DNA of 62,446 nt, from assembly GCA_002150815.3 (NCBI GenBank), contig NDFF03000153.1, forward strand, positions 1-62,446. Reading direction: 5' to 3'. The notes under the pieces were generated by a model. That model did not search any database. It had not been told where the DNA came from and was given only the letters and a program-made list of their open reading frames with translations. Positions within the stretch are counted from its first letter, which is position 1. Each line of letters begins with the position of its first letter. The DNA is from Grammothele lineata. Its lineage: Eukaryota; Basidiomycota; Agaricomycetes; Polyporales; Polyporaceae. The translations under genes and the position numbers were made by a program. Below are positions 1-11,515 of the stretch, one piece after another.

Positions 1-877
1 GCTTGCGCGAGAACGCGTTCGCGCTCGAGGCGCTGTCCTCGGACCTCCGGCCCGCGGGATTTGAGGAATCAAAAAGAGCGGAGGAGGCCGACGAAGAGTC
101 TGTCGCCGAAGATAGGGTGAAGTTGGACGAGATAGTCGAATGAGCGTAGGAAGCGGAGGACGTCGAGGAAGCGGATACCCAGTCGCCAGACGACTTGGGT
201 GTGGGAGGCGGACGCGGAACGCTGGGTGGCCCACTTGCAGGGGCACCATGCTGGCGAGAGTGTTGAGAGGAAAAGAGGACGGCGTCGTGCTTTCTCGGGT
301 CGAAAAGTTGGCGGTGTTGATCGCGCGAGGTTTGGTGGACGCGCGGGGGCATCGCGCGGGGCGAATGCGAACTTGAGGCCGCGTCAGACATCGCGTCGGG
401 CTCGGCGGTGATGACGGGTCTTCGTATGGGGTCGGCGTTGGGGTTGTAAAGCTTGCCGGGACTGCCGTTCGCAGCAGGCCGCGCATGCGCAGCACGAGGG
501 GAGTTGTGGGAGATCTTGAGCCGCCGCGAGAAGTCGTCGGCATCCGCCTCCAGTTGTGGGGAGGCGTCGGAGACAACAATGTTTGGATTAGGCATGGGAG
601 GGGCGTGCAGGCGACGCGGGGATGATGGGTGGGCGGTGGAGGGTCTGGGTGTGGAAGACGAGGGTTGGGATGGCCGTTCCGGCCTCTCGCGGGCCGCGGC
701 AGTACTGCACATGGTGTTCACAAGTGAGGGAGCTGGAGGAGAAAGGGAATGAATGACCACGTACGCCTGCTTGCGTCTGAGCGCAATAATCTTGTCCGCG
801 ATATCTGCCTGTGCTGCAGGCTCCCTCTCCTTACCCTTCCTAGAAGCTGTTGCGATTTTCGAAGATGTTTCCTGCAT
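1..877 (-). CDS. Ser/Pro-rich hypothetical protein, N-terminal part (runs off the left edge)
   Basis: An open frame on the minus strand starts at the ATG at 877-875 (MQETSSKIATASRKGK...) and stays open to the window edge, giving about 292 residues without an intron. The first 40 residues are charged (Lys/Arg/Glu, including DKIIALRRKQ). The rest is low complexity, rich in Ser, Pro and Ala, with runs such as SASSTSSASY and PPTPKSSGDWVSASS, typical of disordered fungal proteins. The frame stays open upstream of the ATG, but that DNA is CT-rich and looks like 5' UTR, so this is the first convincing start. I do not recognise a domain. The conserved part may lie beyond the edge. A regulatory or scaffold role would be a guess from composition. 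Confidence 0.6.
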   Translation of the reverse strand, partial: MQETSSKIATASRKGKEREPAAQADIADKIIALRRKQAYVVIHSLSPPAPSLVNTMCSTAAARERPERPSQPSSSTPRPSTAHPSSPRRLHAPPMPNPNIVVSDASPQLEADADDFSRRLKISHNSPRAAHARPAANGSPGKLYNPNADPIRRPVITAEPDAMSDAASSSHSPRAMPPRVHQTSRDQHRQLFDPRKHDAVLFSSQHSRQHGAPASGPPSVPRPPPTPKSSGDWVSASSTSSASYAHSTISSNFTLSSATDSSSASSALFDSSNPAGRRSEDSASSANAFSRK

Positions 878-2176
878 AGAGAATAGCGGCAGGAGAGCGG
901 AGGGCGTCGACGCCGAGGAGGAAAGCGAAAGAGGTGGAAGATGAGAGAGAAGGAAAGCGGAGAGAGAAAGAGGATGGGTGGGTGCTGCGATGCGCAGTGA
1001 GGGAGAGGAATGCTAACGGGATCTGCTCTCAGCCAATTGCACAGTCCGGGACGCCTGCGCACTCCGCAGTCGACACCGCTGCGCATCCCATCGAGATCGA
1101 TCGTCACCGTCACGCCCTTCCTTATCCAGCGGCCCTTTCCCCGCAACGCCGCGCCCTGTCACGCCAACGGTCACACCCGCTGCGGCACCGTTCCCCGTCG
1201 CAGGCGACTCGCAGCACCGTCCGCAACGCCCGCGCATCGGCGCGACGCCCCAGCTCATCGCCCCGCCCAGCTCGCAGCTCCTCCGCCGCCCTGCTGCGCC
1301 CCCGACGCAGCCATAGATATCCGACTTCCGCGCATCCCTCCGCCCGCGCAACCCGCGTGCCCAGCGAGTCACTCGAGGTCACCTCCCCCCTCGCCCTGCT
1401 CCCTGTATCAGCGTGTTCGTGTCCACCACGCGTACGTGCCCCCCGTTCGCGCGCAGCTCAGCGCCGTCTTCCGCCAGAACACGCTCTCGGGCCCTCCTCG
1501 GAATCACGCCCGCCCGGCCCCGTTCGCCCAGCGCCAGCTCGAATATTAATGGCCGCCCCGCTCTCACCGGTGCCAGCCAGGTGCCCCCGCCCCCGCTCCT
1601 CATCCCGCTTTTTCTCTGGCCCCCAGGCCTGTGTGGCCACGCCCAACGCTATATATGCCCGTCCACTGTTATCGCGAGTTTCTCGCCGGTGTCCCCGCGC
1701 GTCTTCCCATGCTGATGCCTGACGTGCTAGCCGCCTTGCCTTGCATGATCATTTCACCCCTCCGACAAAGTACGCCGTACCTGTCATGCAATAAACCACA
1801 TGGGAGGCCCCGCGCTATTTCGGCGCGTCCGAGCGCTACTCGCGCACCTCAACTCCGTGGGGGAGGCGGTCCGCCCGGTCCACCAGCCTGTCAGATGTTC
1901 ATTTGCCCCCAATTCTCCGCTTAGCGGGGTGGGGTGCGTCTCCATCCGCCTACGAGCTTGACCAACGATATGTCCATATCATACAGCCCCGTATACCAGC
2001 CATACCTGGAACCCAATACACGACAGCACGCCCAAAATACAGCCCAATCATCCGGAGAAGCAGTCACCCATCAGACACAGAAGCCCTCGAGGACGTCGAG
2101 AGAGAGTTCTCACCGATATCGTCGACCTGACCCAGACCCGCCCCTTTCTCAAGCAAGGTTCAATACACCTGTCACG
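878..2176. other. Intergenic, GC-rich, no convincing gene
   Basis: This is the upstream region of the Ser/Pro-rich gene and the 3' side of SDR copy A. Long frames at 934-1722 and 1934-2722 have Arg/Ala/Pro/Ser composition from GC bias and no recognisable domain. A TATATATG stretch near 1650 is the only core-promoter-like motif I see. Confidence 0.5.
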
Positions 2177-4066
2177 TCACCATGCATGATGCCCTCCGCT
2201 CACGAGGATGCTACAGGAAGACGCCACAGCGCCACGCGCAGTCACAATCGTGAGCAGCCAGCAAACGCGCGCGACACACACCATCGCGAAAGACACGTAC
2301 TCGCTTCCTGTGCAGAACGTACTTGCGTCGCTCGCGAGCCACGCCACGACGCCGCGCAACTCGTCAGGCCGGCCGATCCTCCCAAAGGGGTTGAGGCTCG
2401 ACCACTTGTCAAGCAGGTGCGGCTGCGTATCAAGGTATGCTGCGGTCATGCTATAGAAGCGTCACACCGATCAGTTCGCGTTTATTCAGGAGGTTCGACC
2501 GCGGCGCAAGCACGGCGGCGGATGTATACGCCCACAACATCATCGCTGCTGGCTCGCGCGTACGCCCCCTACGAACGCCAAAGTGTCCCCGGCCCTACGC
2601 TGGGCACTGGGCGTAACACGATGAGCCGGATGCAAACGGCCGTAATCGCCGCAGCCACCCAGCTCGCGTGGCAGCCGCGTGGCGCTGCCAAGCGATATCC
2701 CGGGGCCTCGGGGAAACGATAGTGGTGACGTACTTTGTGTAGATGTGACCCGGGCTGAGCGTGTTGACGCGAATGCGTTTCGGGCCCAGCTCGCAGGCCA
2801 TGCTGCGTGCCATCTGTAGCACGGCCGACTTGGACGTGTTGTACGATACCCACGCGTGGTCCTGCACGGTGCATCGCGCGCGCGGTGGACGTGGGGCGCG
2901 CAGGGGAAGAGCGGGTCAGTGACGCGCTCCCTCCGCGCTATCGCAGCCACCGCAGTCACCGACGCGTCTAATCGACGGGGCGCGCAGGCCGACAGCAACG
3001 GGCGAAAATTGAGGGGCGTACCTTGTTCGTGATGCTGCCGCTCATGCTCGCGACGAGGATAATGCTTCCGCCGTTCCCGAAACGATCCATCTGGCGGCCC
3101 GCGGCCTGTGCTGTGAACAATACGCCGTTCACATTAACGTCCATAACCTGTGTACAGGTCGGAGAGAGGCACGTCAGTGGATTTCATCACAACCTACCAA
3201 GGACACAAGCTCTCGGGACACGGTGGAGATGCAAAAGATTTTGAACCACCTCCGCAAATGAGATCCGATGGACGCAACAAATTCCTGCAGCGAGCCACCC
3301 CGTCGGCATCATGAACGCTACGCAGCGCCGCGCTCGCGTGGGTAACGCGTGCTGCGGCATTCGCCGGTCGTCCACAACGCGCGCGAGATTCGACGATGAC
3401 GTTGAACACAAGCACTCACATCCTGAAACTGCTTGCTGGGATATTCCAAACAATCCGTGTGGCTCTTCAGCACGCCTGCCGCAGCCACGCACGCGTCCAT
3501 GCGGCCCTCCCGGTCCCCGACCGTCTCCCCGACCTTCCACATCGCCTCCTGGTCGCGCACGTCCGCCGAGATGTATTCGAGTCGGCCCTTGCCCCCATCC
3601 GGGAGACCCTCCATGCGCGCGGCGTAGTCGTGCACCTTCGTCCACTCTTCGCCGGGTGTCTTGGGGAGGTCGACGCAGTAGACCGCGCGCGCACCGGCTT
3701 CGATGAGCGCCAACGCCATCTCAAGTCCCAGGCCGCGGTTGCCGCCGGAGACGAGGGCGACACGGTCGGCGAGAGAGAACTCCTTCGAGAAGAGTGTGGG
3801 CGTCGCGGCTACGGCATGCGAAGAGCGACGAAGTCAATGCTGTGGCGGCCATGAATAGTGCGCAGGGGGGTGGGAGACGTACGGGTGGAGGGGGAGGCTT
3901 CGAGGGCTTTGGCGACGCCGACGGGGCCGTATGCCGGGAGGGCGCCGGTGTTCTTCAGGCGTGTGGCGGCTTCTTCGCGAAGGCGCACTGTACTGCAGAA
4001 GCCCGCCCGAAGTGTGTGTCCGCCAGAAAGACGACCCGTGCGCTGTAAAACCAACCGAATAGACAT
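2177..4066 (-). CDS. SDR-family NAD(P)-dependent dehydrogenase, copy A (Sou1/sorbose-reductase-like)
   Basis: Exons on the minus strand: 4066-3883, 3808-3420, 3147-3022, 2861-2734, 2450-2301 and 2210-2177, giving 336 aa. The first 40 residues are Arg-rich and nearly free of acidic residues, like a mitochondrial presequence. The Rossmann motif is SGGNRGLG (about 82-89). The catalytic set is Ser227, Tyr240 and Lys244 (VSYNTSK), with the usual 13-residue Ser-Tyr spacing. The C-terminus has the [11 protein letters not shown] segment and ends in VSGGHHAW, as in Sou1-type classical SDRs. The family reduces ketoses or other carbonyls with NAD(P)H; the substrate cannot be read here. All five introns match copy B at 56685-58029 in position and phase, and five of six exons have identical length (exon 1 is 3 nt shorter). 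Introns 2, 3 and 4 are expanded to 272, 160 and 283 nt against 56-58 nt in copy B. No broken frame or splice site is visible. Confidence 0.9.
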
Positions 4067-4822
4067 GACTGTGTCAGAGCGAATGTTCCTGGGAGATGGA
4101 GTCTGGCGGAGACAAGGGGGCTTAAAGGGTGAGTTGTACGGACGTTATGGGGCCTCTACAGCTATCTCTGACCTTATAGGGGCATCACGCAAGGATGCGC
4201 GACGGTCCTCCTTAGAGCCGTGTTTGAGAGAAGTCAAGGTCATGAGGCCATCATGGGATTCTTCCTGCAATCGCCGCCAAGCCTTGAGAGACCAAGCGAT
4301 GTCCCGTTTGATTAGCAAGGCTGCAATACGCAGTGTAAGGTAGTCACCTGGGCCATCCAGGAGAGAGCATGACAGGCATTGGGAATGGACAGCCAGTGAG
4401 ACCTTGAGAACGCGTCCCCAGTTACGTCAAACTAGTAGGAAAAATGGTCGGCGCGGCCGTGTTAAATCCATCTTGCTCAACTACCGTACCCCGTGTACAT
4501 TACCTTCACCTTCTATCAACACTCTTCAATGACCGGAAGTTGCAGCTGGTCGAAGTGCGAATAGTACAGCGGAATGTTGGTGGAACATGGCTACGGAGCG
4601 CCGGTAGCTTGAGGTCCGGCCATCCGATAATAGGCGCCCAATTACTCCTTAAGGCCTCAGTGGAGGCTTGTTCCATGGTCTTGGACTTCGACTTCTATCT
4701 AGAGACGCCGCTTCTGTCGGTCCAACAGCCACGCTGCAGTGCAGTAGCACTCGCGCGGTTCTCGCCACAGAGTTCGATTCGCAGGTATACTACATAATCT
4801 GCCGGCGGCTCCGGTCACCGTA
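4067..4822. other. Divergent intergenic region between SDR copy A and NYN gene 1
   Basis: No gene is supported here. From about 4405 the sequence resembles 6590 onward (shared CCCAGTTA, CTAGTAGGA/CTAGGAGA words), marking the start of the tandem duplication that carries NYN genes 1 and 2. Confidence 0.5.
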
Positions 4823-6263
4823 ATGTCTTCGAGTTCGGTAGCAATTTTTTGGGATTACGGTGAGCTTTTTTACGTTGATACGTCGTGCATCAAGCCCTGA
4901 TCGTTTTTGACAGAGAACTGTGCACTTCCCGGCACGCTAGAAGATCCTCACCTGGTCTTCAAAAGGGTCCGTGCCCTGGCACACAGGTATGGAAGCGTGA
5001 AGGCCTTCAAGGCTTACGCCGAGTCCCCGGATCAGAGGTCGTCGAAGATACAGACATTGCGCGCAAAACTACAGTCGTGCGGCGTGTCTCTCATAGACTG
5101 CCCTCATAACGGTCGCAAAGATATAGCGGATAAGATGATCATAGGTAAGTACCACGCACGCCGCCCATATTATGACTCCAATTACGGTACTACCACGAGC
5201 CGCTGCCTGACTGAAGCTCACATCCGGGTCACACAGTTGATATGATGGCTCACGCGATGGACAATCCCGCTCCCTCGACAATCTTCCTCATATCCGGAGA
5301 TGGTGACTTCGCGTATGCTGTGTCCGTCCTTGCCTCAAGGCAATACCGCATAATTGTACTGGCCCCTCAGCACACTCATGGTGACCTCAAGGCTCAAGCG
5401 GATCACGTCTACGAATGGCCAAACGACTTCCTGTCGGATTCCTCTCCGCCAGCTGACCGGGTGTCGTCACGCGACACTGGTACCTTGACCCTGGAAATTA
5501 CGCGGAAGATATCAAGAACGAGCAAATCCATACATCTCTATAAAGCGGGGCAAGACGCCTTTGCCACAAAAGAAGAGATGCAGCAAACAGGCCAGCCGAA
5601 GACACAGGAGTCTCCATCGACATCGAATGCTCACACCGCGTCTGTGAGTTACGTCGACCTCTCAGTGATACAGACGCCACTTAACTTTCCCTAAAGAATT
5701 TCGCGGATCGCGATGGGACACTATCAGCCGGCCAAAAATCTGCTAAACGTGACGACAACGATGTGCGAAGTCTAGCCACTCCACCCCCGTCTCCCCAAAA
5801 AGTGAGCTTGGAAACGACCGTGGCTCTGTTGCACTAATTCAATTGTATTCAGTCCACTAAGCGTTCGTCGGTGGTCCCGAAACCGGTCGCATCGTTTCCG
5901 AGTCCCGCCATGGCTCGCAAGCCTACATCGTCTGAGATTCATGATTACTTCCGCCAGACGCCTTCAGTACCATCGCTGAATCCTAGCACTTCGAGCAATC
6001 CAACTGCCGATGCTTTCAACTTCTTCCCCAGGCCCGGACCACCATCTGCGAACAACGACTTTCAACCGGCCTCAACATACGACAGCTATCCTCCCCCTTC
6101 TACATGCAACAACTATCGACCGTTCTCGACATACGATAACTATCCACCGTGCTCCCCATACACATCAACCACCAATTTTCTTCCCCTTACGCCTACTTCC
6201 CCAGATCATCCGGGACCCCCATTGCCGACTTCCACGGCGCCTACCCCGATGTCGCCGCGTTAG
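4823..6263 (+). CDS. NYN-domain protein 1 (MARF1/limkain-b1-like PIN-fold nuclease), C-terminus truncated
   Basis: Exons 4823-4859, 4914-5144, 5237-5643, 5697-5801 and 5853-6263 give 396 aa. The N-terminal 150 residues form a NYN domain: IFWDYENC at the start, CGVSLIDCPHNGRKD in the middle, DKMIIVDMMAHA, then ISGDGDFAYAVSVL. The acidic residues expected to bind metal in this PIN-like RNase fold (the Asp of WDYEN, the Asp before MMAHA and the Asp pair in SGDGDF) are all there. The family cleaves or binds RNA. The rest is a Ser/Pro/Tyr-rich linker with STYDSYPPP-like repeats. Compared with NYN gene 2, the C-terminal winged-helix domain is missing: the frame stops at 6261-6263 and the homologous DNA beyond is frameshifted. 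Introns 3 and 4 are my inference, since the third exon would otherwise hit a stop at 5692. Confidence 0.75.
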
Positions 6264-6480
6264 TATCGCCTGGGCTGACTCGAAACACTTGTCGCAACTC
6301 GGACGTCGGCTTCCCATTGGTCCCTTGATTCAGTGTACGAGAGCACCGAAGGGGGGCTCCTGGACGAGTATCTCGAGGTCACGGATGACGGCAGAATGAC
6401 ACGCGTCAGCGACTCGGATTCAAACGAAGGCCGCAACACCGACTCCTACTAGGTGCATCAATGCACACGAGGGCGGCGAA
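6264..6480 (+). pseudogene. Decayed remnant of the LOTUS-like C-terminal domain of NYN gene 1
   Basis: Short stretches in changing frames match the C-terminus of NYN gene 2: AWADSKHLSQLG against AWVESSQLG, then in another frame LDSVYESTEGGLLDEYLEV against LDDVYRRAGVGRLREYVEV, ending GRNTDSY against GRNGSYY. The segment matching the first helix is absent. At least one frameshift and the stop at 6261-6263 separate it from the coding part. No coding gene is seen from here to the next start at 7059. Confidence 0.65.
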
Positions 6481-7058
6481 TAATTGAATGTTCAGGGTTG
6501 CGCTGATTCACAGACCTTCCAAGTTCTAGGCGTCTTGGTGTTGTTAGGAGACAGAGCATAACAAGCACTAGGACAGAATAGCCGGCGAGAACTTGAAACC
6601 GCGCTCCCAGTTAGATCATTACTAGGAGAATGACGTGGTGGATTTGAAGATTATGTGATCTCCTTGTAGCCAGGTCCGGTGCAAATTGCCCTCGAGTACT
6701 TTTGGAAATTAGTTGGAACTTGTGGCTGAGAGGTGGTAAGCAGCACAGTTCAAATCCAATTGGGGAGGAGGAGGAGGAGGGGAGTCCGAGATGTCTGGGC
6801 CTCCTTTCAATGCCGAGAGAGCGCCGGTCCGGTTGGGTCCGGGTCATAGGCTGGGAATCATTACGTCAGCGAAATTACTATCATGCGCGGAGTGCTCCGC
6901 TTTGGGTAGTACTACTGTTCGAGATTTATCTGAAGACCGTACGCTCTCGAGTCGTTGTGTCAGTCGAACAGCCTGAGCGCAGAATATTCCTCGTGACAAG
7001 CGTTCAGTTTCTCTAGGTGTGTGCGCGTGTGGTACGCACAAAATACACCGTAGTCGTC

Positions 7059-8278
7059 ATGTCTTCAAATTCGGTAGCAATATTTTGGGATTACGGTGAG
7101 TAAAATTTCGATGTCAACAGTGCTTAACATTCATGATCCTGGACACCTGCTAGAGAACTGTGCTTTGCCTAGCACATTAGAAGACCCTCATTCGGTTATT
7201 AAGAGCATCCGGACACGCGCACATAAGTATGGGAGCGTGAAGACCTTCAAAGCCTATGCAGAGTCCGTAGAACAAAGGTCACCAAAGACGCAGACTTTGC
7301 GCTCAAGACTACAGTCATGTGGTGTCTCTCTTATAGACTGCCCTCATAATGGTCACAAGGATATGGTGGATAAGATGATCATGGGTAAGTGTCGCGTGCG
7401 CTGTCACTTTCATACCCCCGCAGCAGGTCGTCATGAACCAAGCTCACAATTGGATTACAGTTGATATGATGGCTCATGCGATCGACAATCCTGCACCCGC
7501 AACGATCTTCCTTATTTCCGGAGATGGGGACTTTGCATATGCTCTTTCTGTTCTTGCCTCACGGCAATACCGGATAGTTCTGCTGGCCCCGAAGTCCACA
7601 CATAGTGACCTCAGGAAACTAGCAGAGGATTCAGACGTCTACTCGTGGCCCGATGATTTTCTGCCGGATAATTCTCCACCAACCGATGGGGCGGCGGCCC
7701 GCGGCGCCGGAGTCCTTGCGGATACCCAACGGAAGAGTTCAAGTATGGGCAAGACCGCACAAGTTCATAAAGCTGGGCAAACCACTCCCTCGATCAATTA
7801 TGCTCAAAGTTCCGCCACCACCAACTCCTATACTCGGCCCCCGTCTACATATGACAGCTACCGACAAACGTCTACATACGATAGCTACCGGTCACCTCCC
7901 TCTTATACAACCGCCACGTATTCGCCTCCTTCTTCCTCAACGTACACTTATGCTCCCCAGCCCGTATCCCCAACCAGTCCCGCGCGCACTCCAACACCGC
8001 CGCCGTTCTTTATTCCCCCTGAATTCAAGGTGCTAGTCAAAGTGCTCAAGGAACAGGACATCAAAGGAAACGCGTGGGTCGAGTCCTCGCAGCTCGGTAC
8101 GCTTCTTGCGCGGGCAGCTGCTCCACGCCGGAGCCTCGACGACGTCTACAGAAGAGCGGGCGTCGGGCGCCTGCGAGAATACGTCGAAGTCGCGGAGAAC
8201 AAGGGGATCGTGAATATCAACCACGGCCGCAACGGCTCCTACTATGTGTATCTGTGCACGAGGGCACTGTTTGCTTAG
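7059..8278 (+). CDS. NYN-domain protein 2 with C-terminal LOTUS/OST-HTH-like domain
   Basis: Exons 7059-7095, 7154-7384 and 7461-8278 give 361 aa. The NYN domain fills the first 150 residues (IFWDYENC, CGVSLIDCPHNGHKD, VDMMAHAIDN, SGDGDFAYALSVL) with all expected acidic positions. A Tyr/Ser/Pro-rich linker follows, with repeated STYDSYR units. The last 85 residues (from PPEFKVLVKVL to GSYYVYL) have the pattern of a LOTUS/OST-HTH winged helix, with a YRRAGVGRLREYVEVAE helix and a final beta hairpin. NYN plus LOTUS is the architecture of MARF1-type RNA-silencing nucleases in animals. An RNA-turnover role here is inferred from that architecture. This is the most complete of the three NYN genes in the window. 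Confidence 0.85.
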
Positions 8279-8893
8279 GGTCACACCGATCCGTGGACCT
8301 TCCATACTTTGGACGTTGGCTGTTGTCGGCAGGTTGCCTGAAGACTGGGGAGGGGAGGGATCGAAACGTGGATGCGTACCGTTCATGTCCTGCTAGTCGA
8401 TGTGTAGTATGCCGGCAATGGTTATCCGCGGAAATTGCACTAGTTGACGTGCGGCGTCTGCTACGGTCGTTGCGTGATGGAGGGCCCCAAGCACGTCAGC
8501 GGTTCATATCCCGCGAAGGTGTGCATTAAGTCTGTCCGGAAGCAATGTTACAACGTGTACCAGCCTGTGCTGTGCCAGTTGCCTGATTGTGGACCCGTCA
8601 GCCCTGAAGCCTGCCTACTCAACGCCCTAACAATGTCTTGGCACAATAAAGAGCCGAATAGCGCATGGGCGGCCGGTAAATGCATGCAAGGTGGTTGAAT
8701 ACGGATTAGACTCCAGGACCGATACATGTCATCACGAGAGCGAGTTGCGACAGCAGTTCTTAGTACAGACATATTGCTACTCCGAGTCTGCGCCGAGACC
8801 TGGAACGCGCCAAACAGACCTGTTTTACCTACAAAGAAATAAGGGCGCGAGGGGATATAGTAATGCATTATGTCTGGAAGAGAGAAAAGTCTA
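8279..8893. other. Convergent intergenic region
   Basis: This lies between the 3' ends of NYN gene 2 and the STRAP-like gene. The first 60 bases resemble the 3' flank of NYN gene 1. I see no further gene. Confidence 0.5.
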
Positions 8894-10086
8894 TCAGCCG
8901 CCGTTCGCCGGCATGCCCTGCCAGAGCCCGTAGCTCTTTCCCGGGGACGTCTGCCACAGCCGGATTGTGCCGTCCTCTGACCAGACAGAAAAGGATAAGT
9001 TTCCGCCGCGACGAGAAGATGGGTACGACAGGAACTGACCGCTTCCGCTTGCAAACATTTCACCATCGGGGCTAAACTCGACGCAGTGGACCGGGCCGTG
9101 GTGGCCCTTGAGGACTTCGCGCTCCTCACCAGTCACGTCGTGTATGCGCACCCACTCGTCGGACGTGCTCCCAGTGACGAAGCGGTCCTGAAGAATGGGG
9201 TGGATAGACGCGGACGACGGCGCGTAGGGGAGCGTTAGACTGTGCGTCTGGGGACCGTTCAATAGCGCGGGGATGAACGAAACCGTCTTGCCGGACGTGA
9301 CAACGATGCGGTTAGTTTGCGGTGAAAGCTCCATCGACGTGATCGGCCCCGGGAACGTCAAGTGTGTTGTCAATGTGCGCGTCCGAAGATCCCACCATCT
9401 GTACAACAAGCCGAAGCAATGCAGGGAAAACCGGTCAATATATAAGACTGCCCAGAGCCGGTTCGAGATCTCACTTGATCAACCCGTCCTCTCCGGCCGT
9501 TACACCCGTGTGGTCGCCCACCCAGACAACACTCTTGACGGTGCCGTCGTGCGAAAGGGTGTTGCCGCCGTCGAGAAGAAAGTCCGGCTCGGCGTCAGGT
9601 CGACCGAGATCGAACATGCGCACCTTCTTCTCCTGGCCGCCGGTGAGCAGGTGGGACGAGGTGGGCGAGATAGCAACGCTCCGGACAATGTGATTGTGCG
9701 GGAAGGATTGCAGACAGTCACCGCTGTAAGTGTCCCAGATTTTGCTGATCGGAGCGGGGAGGAAGACGGCTTCAGGAACGGGCTGAGAAGCATGCGCGCG
9801 GGGCGCGGGAGAAAACGCGGAGAGATACGCACGCGGTAAAATCTGCGCTGCCTGACGCCGCGCGGGAGGTGTCTGGGGAGAGCTTGCTGCTCCATACCGC
9901 ACCCTTGTGGCCGATGAAGGTGCCGATCCAGTCGCCGGTCCACTCGCGAAGCATGGGGTTGCCATCTTTGCAACTGGAGATGAGAACGTACGTGCCGTCA
10001 TCCTGGAGAGGCGAAAAGGACAAGTGGGTGACGGGACGCGTGTGCCCGGGCGCGACAAGGGGGACTGCTTTGTAGGGGAGGGCCAT
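8894..10086 (-). CDS. STRAP-like WD40 repeat protein (serine-threonine kinase receptor-associated protein family)
   Basis: Exons on the minus strand: 10086-9833, 9744-9475, 9398-9040 and 8976-8894, giving 321 aa, close to the roughly 350 aa of animal STRAP. WD40 blades are visible throughout: PGHTRPVTHLSFSP at the start, GHKGAVWSSKLSPD, the ADFTAKIWDTYSGD blade with HNHIVRSVA, SVVWVGDHTGVTAGEDGLIKWWDLRT, and [30 protein letters not shown] at the end. [29 protein letters not shown] and the C-terminal TIRLWQTSPGKSYGLW are family signatures. STRAP proteins act as scaffolds, for example with SMN and UNR RNP complexes. Intron 3 is 63 nt with no stop, so retaining it would only add 21 residues. The neighbours are unrelated. 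Confidence 0.9.
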
Positions 10087-10944
10087 AATCGGAGGTCGTA
10101 TGCTATGGACTGGGGGTCGTCTCGGGGGTCGTTACGCCGGCGCACTGCGCACTGACAGGTCTAGAGATGAACGGATGCTGGCGAGAAGAGAAAAAACAGA
10201 GGCGTGCGCAGATCTGAGGCGAAGACAAAGGACAGCGATGAAGGCGATGTCGGCCTCTGCCAGCCCACACCGCGAGCGAGCCCGCCGTGACTCTGCCACG
10301 TGCCACGCACCCGCTTCCGTAACTGTCGCGCGTTCATCAAAACGCACCCCTCGAGCCCAGCCACATCGTCCAGTCCCCGCACACGAGGCGGCCAGACGGC
10401 CTGGCTCTCTCTTCGACTCCCGCTTCCTCTCGCTGACTATTAGGCTCAATAGGCCTCTTCACCGTGCTGCCCTCTGGTATGCACTGGACCGCACTAACGG
10501 CGAGCGTTTTGCCGACCTCACCGGATAGCAGCTGCTCGCATGCGCAATCTCAGACAGCACCCATTTCATTTCTAATCTGCGACATAAGCCCCGCATCGAG
10601 GTGAGGTCAGCCGACCCGTAAGCTGCTGGGCCGCTGCATCCCGCTGGCAGGGACTCCGTAGTATACGGGTTCCCATCGGTCGCATGTTTACCGTCGTATG
10701 TACGCTTGTTCGTGCTATTACATTCCCACTACTACGCGCGACCACATTCCTTTCACACGTTCCTTCTTTCTGGTCTCATTCCAAATTGCGACGACGTTTG
10801 AACGTCTCAAGGGATCGATGGAAGCATTTCACCAGGCCGAGGCTCCCACTCCTAAGTTCAGGTCTCGAGCTTATTGCGGCTCGGTCGCAATTTGCACTCA
10901 ATAGAGCAGCATCTTACTGATTCCGTCCTGGGGGCGGTCAGACG
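10087..10944. other. Promoter side of the STRAP-like gene up to the transposon
   Basis: No gene is supported. Frames here are short and lack domains. This host DNA ends at the flanking duplication of the outer transposon. Confidence 0.5.
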
Positions 10945-10949
10945 GTGAG
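10945..10949. repeat. Left copy of the 5-bp target-site duplication (GTGAG)
   Basis: GTGAG directly precedes the left inverted repeat and directly follows the right one at 37208-37212. CACTA elements usually leave 2-3 bp, so the length is unusual and a chance match of part of it is possible. Confidence 0.65.
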
Positions 10950-10996
10950 CCCCAGTGAAAACGCCCCACTGTCGGCTATGCTGGGGACGACCGACG
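10950..10996 (+). repeat. Left terminal inverted repeat of the outer transposon (47 bp)
   Basis: It starts CCCCAGTGAAAACGCCCC and is the reverse complement of 37161-37207, with mismatches only at repeat positions 19 and 43. Confidence 0.92.
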
Positions 10997-11515
10997 ATGC
11001 AGTATAATATGCTGGGAGCGACTGGCGTATGGGGGAGGAGAAGCGGAGAGGTAGACGCCGATCAGCAGATGCCCGCGCGGCGTCTATCTCTGGCCGATGT
11101 CGCGCTGACGGCCTTGCCTCTTACTCTCGTCTGCTCGCCTACGCTCCTGTCGACTGGCTCTCGTGTCGCATAGCTGTAGGCTTTTGAATGTATGAAGTTA
11201 CCATCATACTGCATTGCAAGGCCTTTCCGCTCGTGTAGTACCAGTATCGAGTCCGACTTGCAAGTGCGTCCCCCGACTCGGACGCCCACGTTTCTCCACC
11301 GACTCCGCCTGTCCACGAAGGTGCGCCGTGGTCGCTCTACACGCATAGCGCGCGTATTAGAACTTCTTTCAAATTTGTGAGGTATGTCGTCAAAATCCTT
11401 ATAATTGTTATCGAGCTCATCACGTTTCCTTAGAAGTTGTGCGCCTCTGAGTCAACTACCTTCGAAAGCATATCCGAAACATAAGTGTCGTAACGGTTTC
11501 CGCCAATGATCTACG
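10997..11515. other. Subterminal and 5' leader region of the outer transposon
   Basis: No gene is supported between the left inverted repeat and the transposase start. It presumably holds the transposase promoter. Confidence 0.45.

Larger units (their letters stand above)
4405..8340 (+). repeat. Direct tandem duplication, two units of about 2.2 kb, each with one NYN gene
   Basis: Unit 1 runs from about 4405 to 6590 and unit 2 from about 6590 to 8340. The copies share upstream DNA, the first two exons with identical lengths (37 and 231 nt), and downstream DNA (matching GACCTTCCA stretches near 6511 and 8298). Start codons are 2236 nt apart. Unit 2 keeps a full-length gene; unit 1 has diverged, with extra introns and a broken 3' end. 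Confidence 0.7.

Noticed and set aside
934..1722. Long + strand frame of 262 codons
   Set aside because: Arg/Pro/Ser/Ala composition from GC bias, equally long frames in other registers, no domain, and it overlaps the 5' side of the real minus-strand gene.
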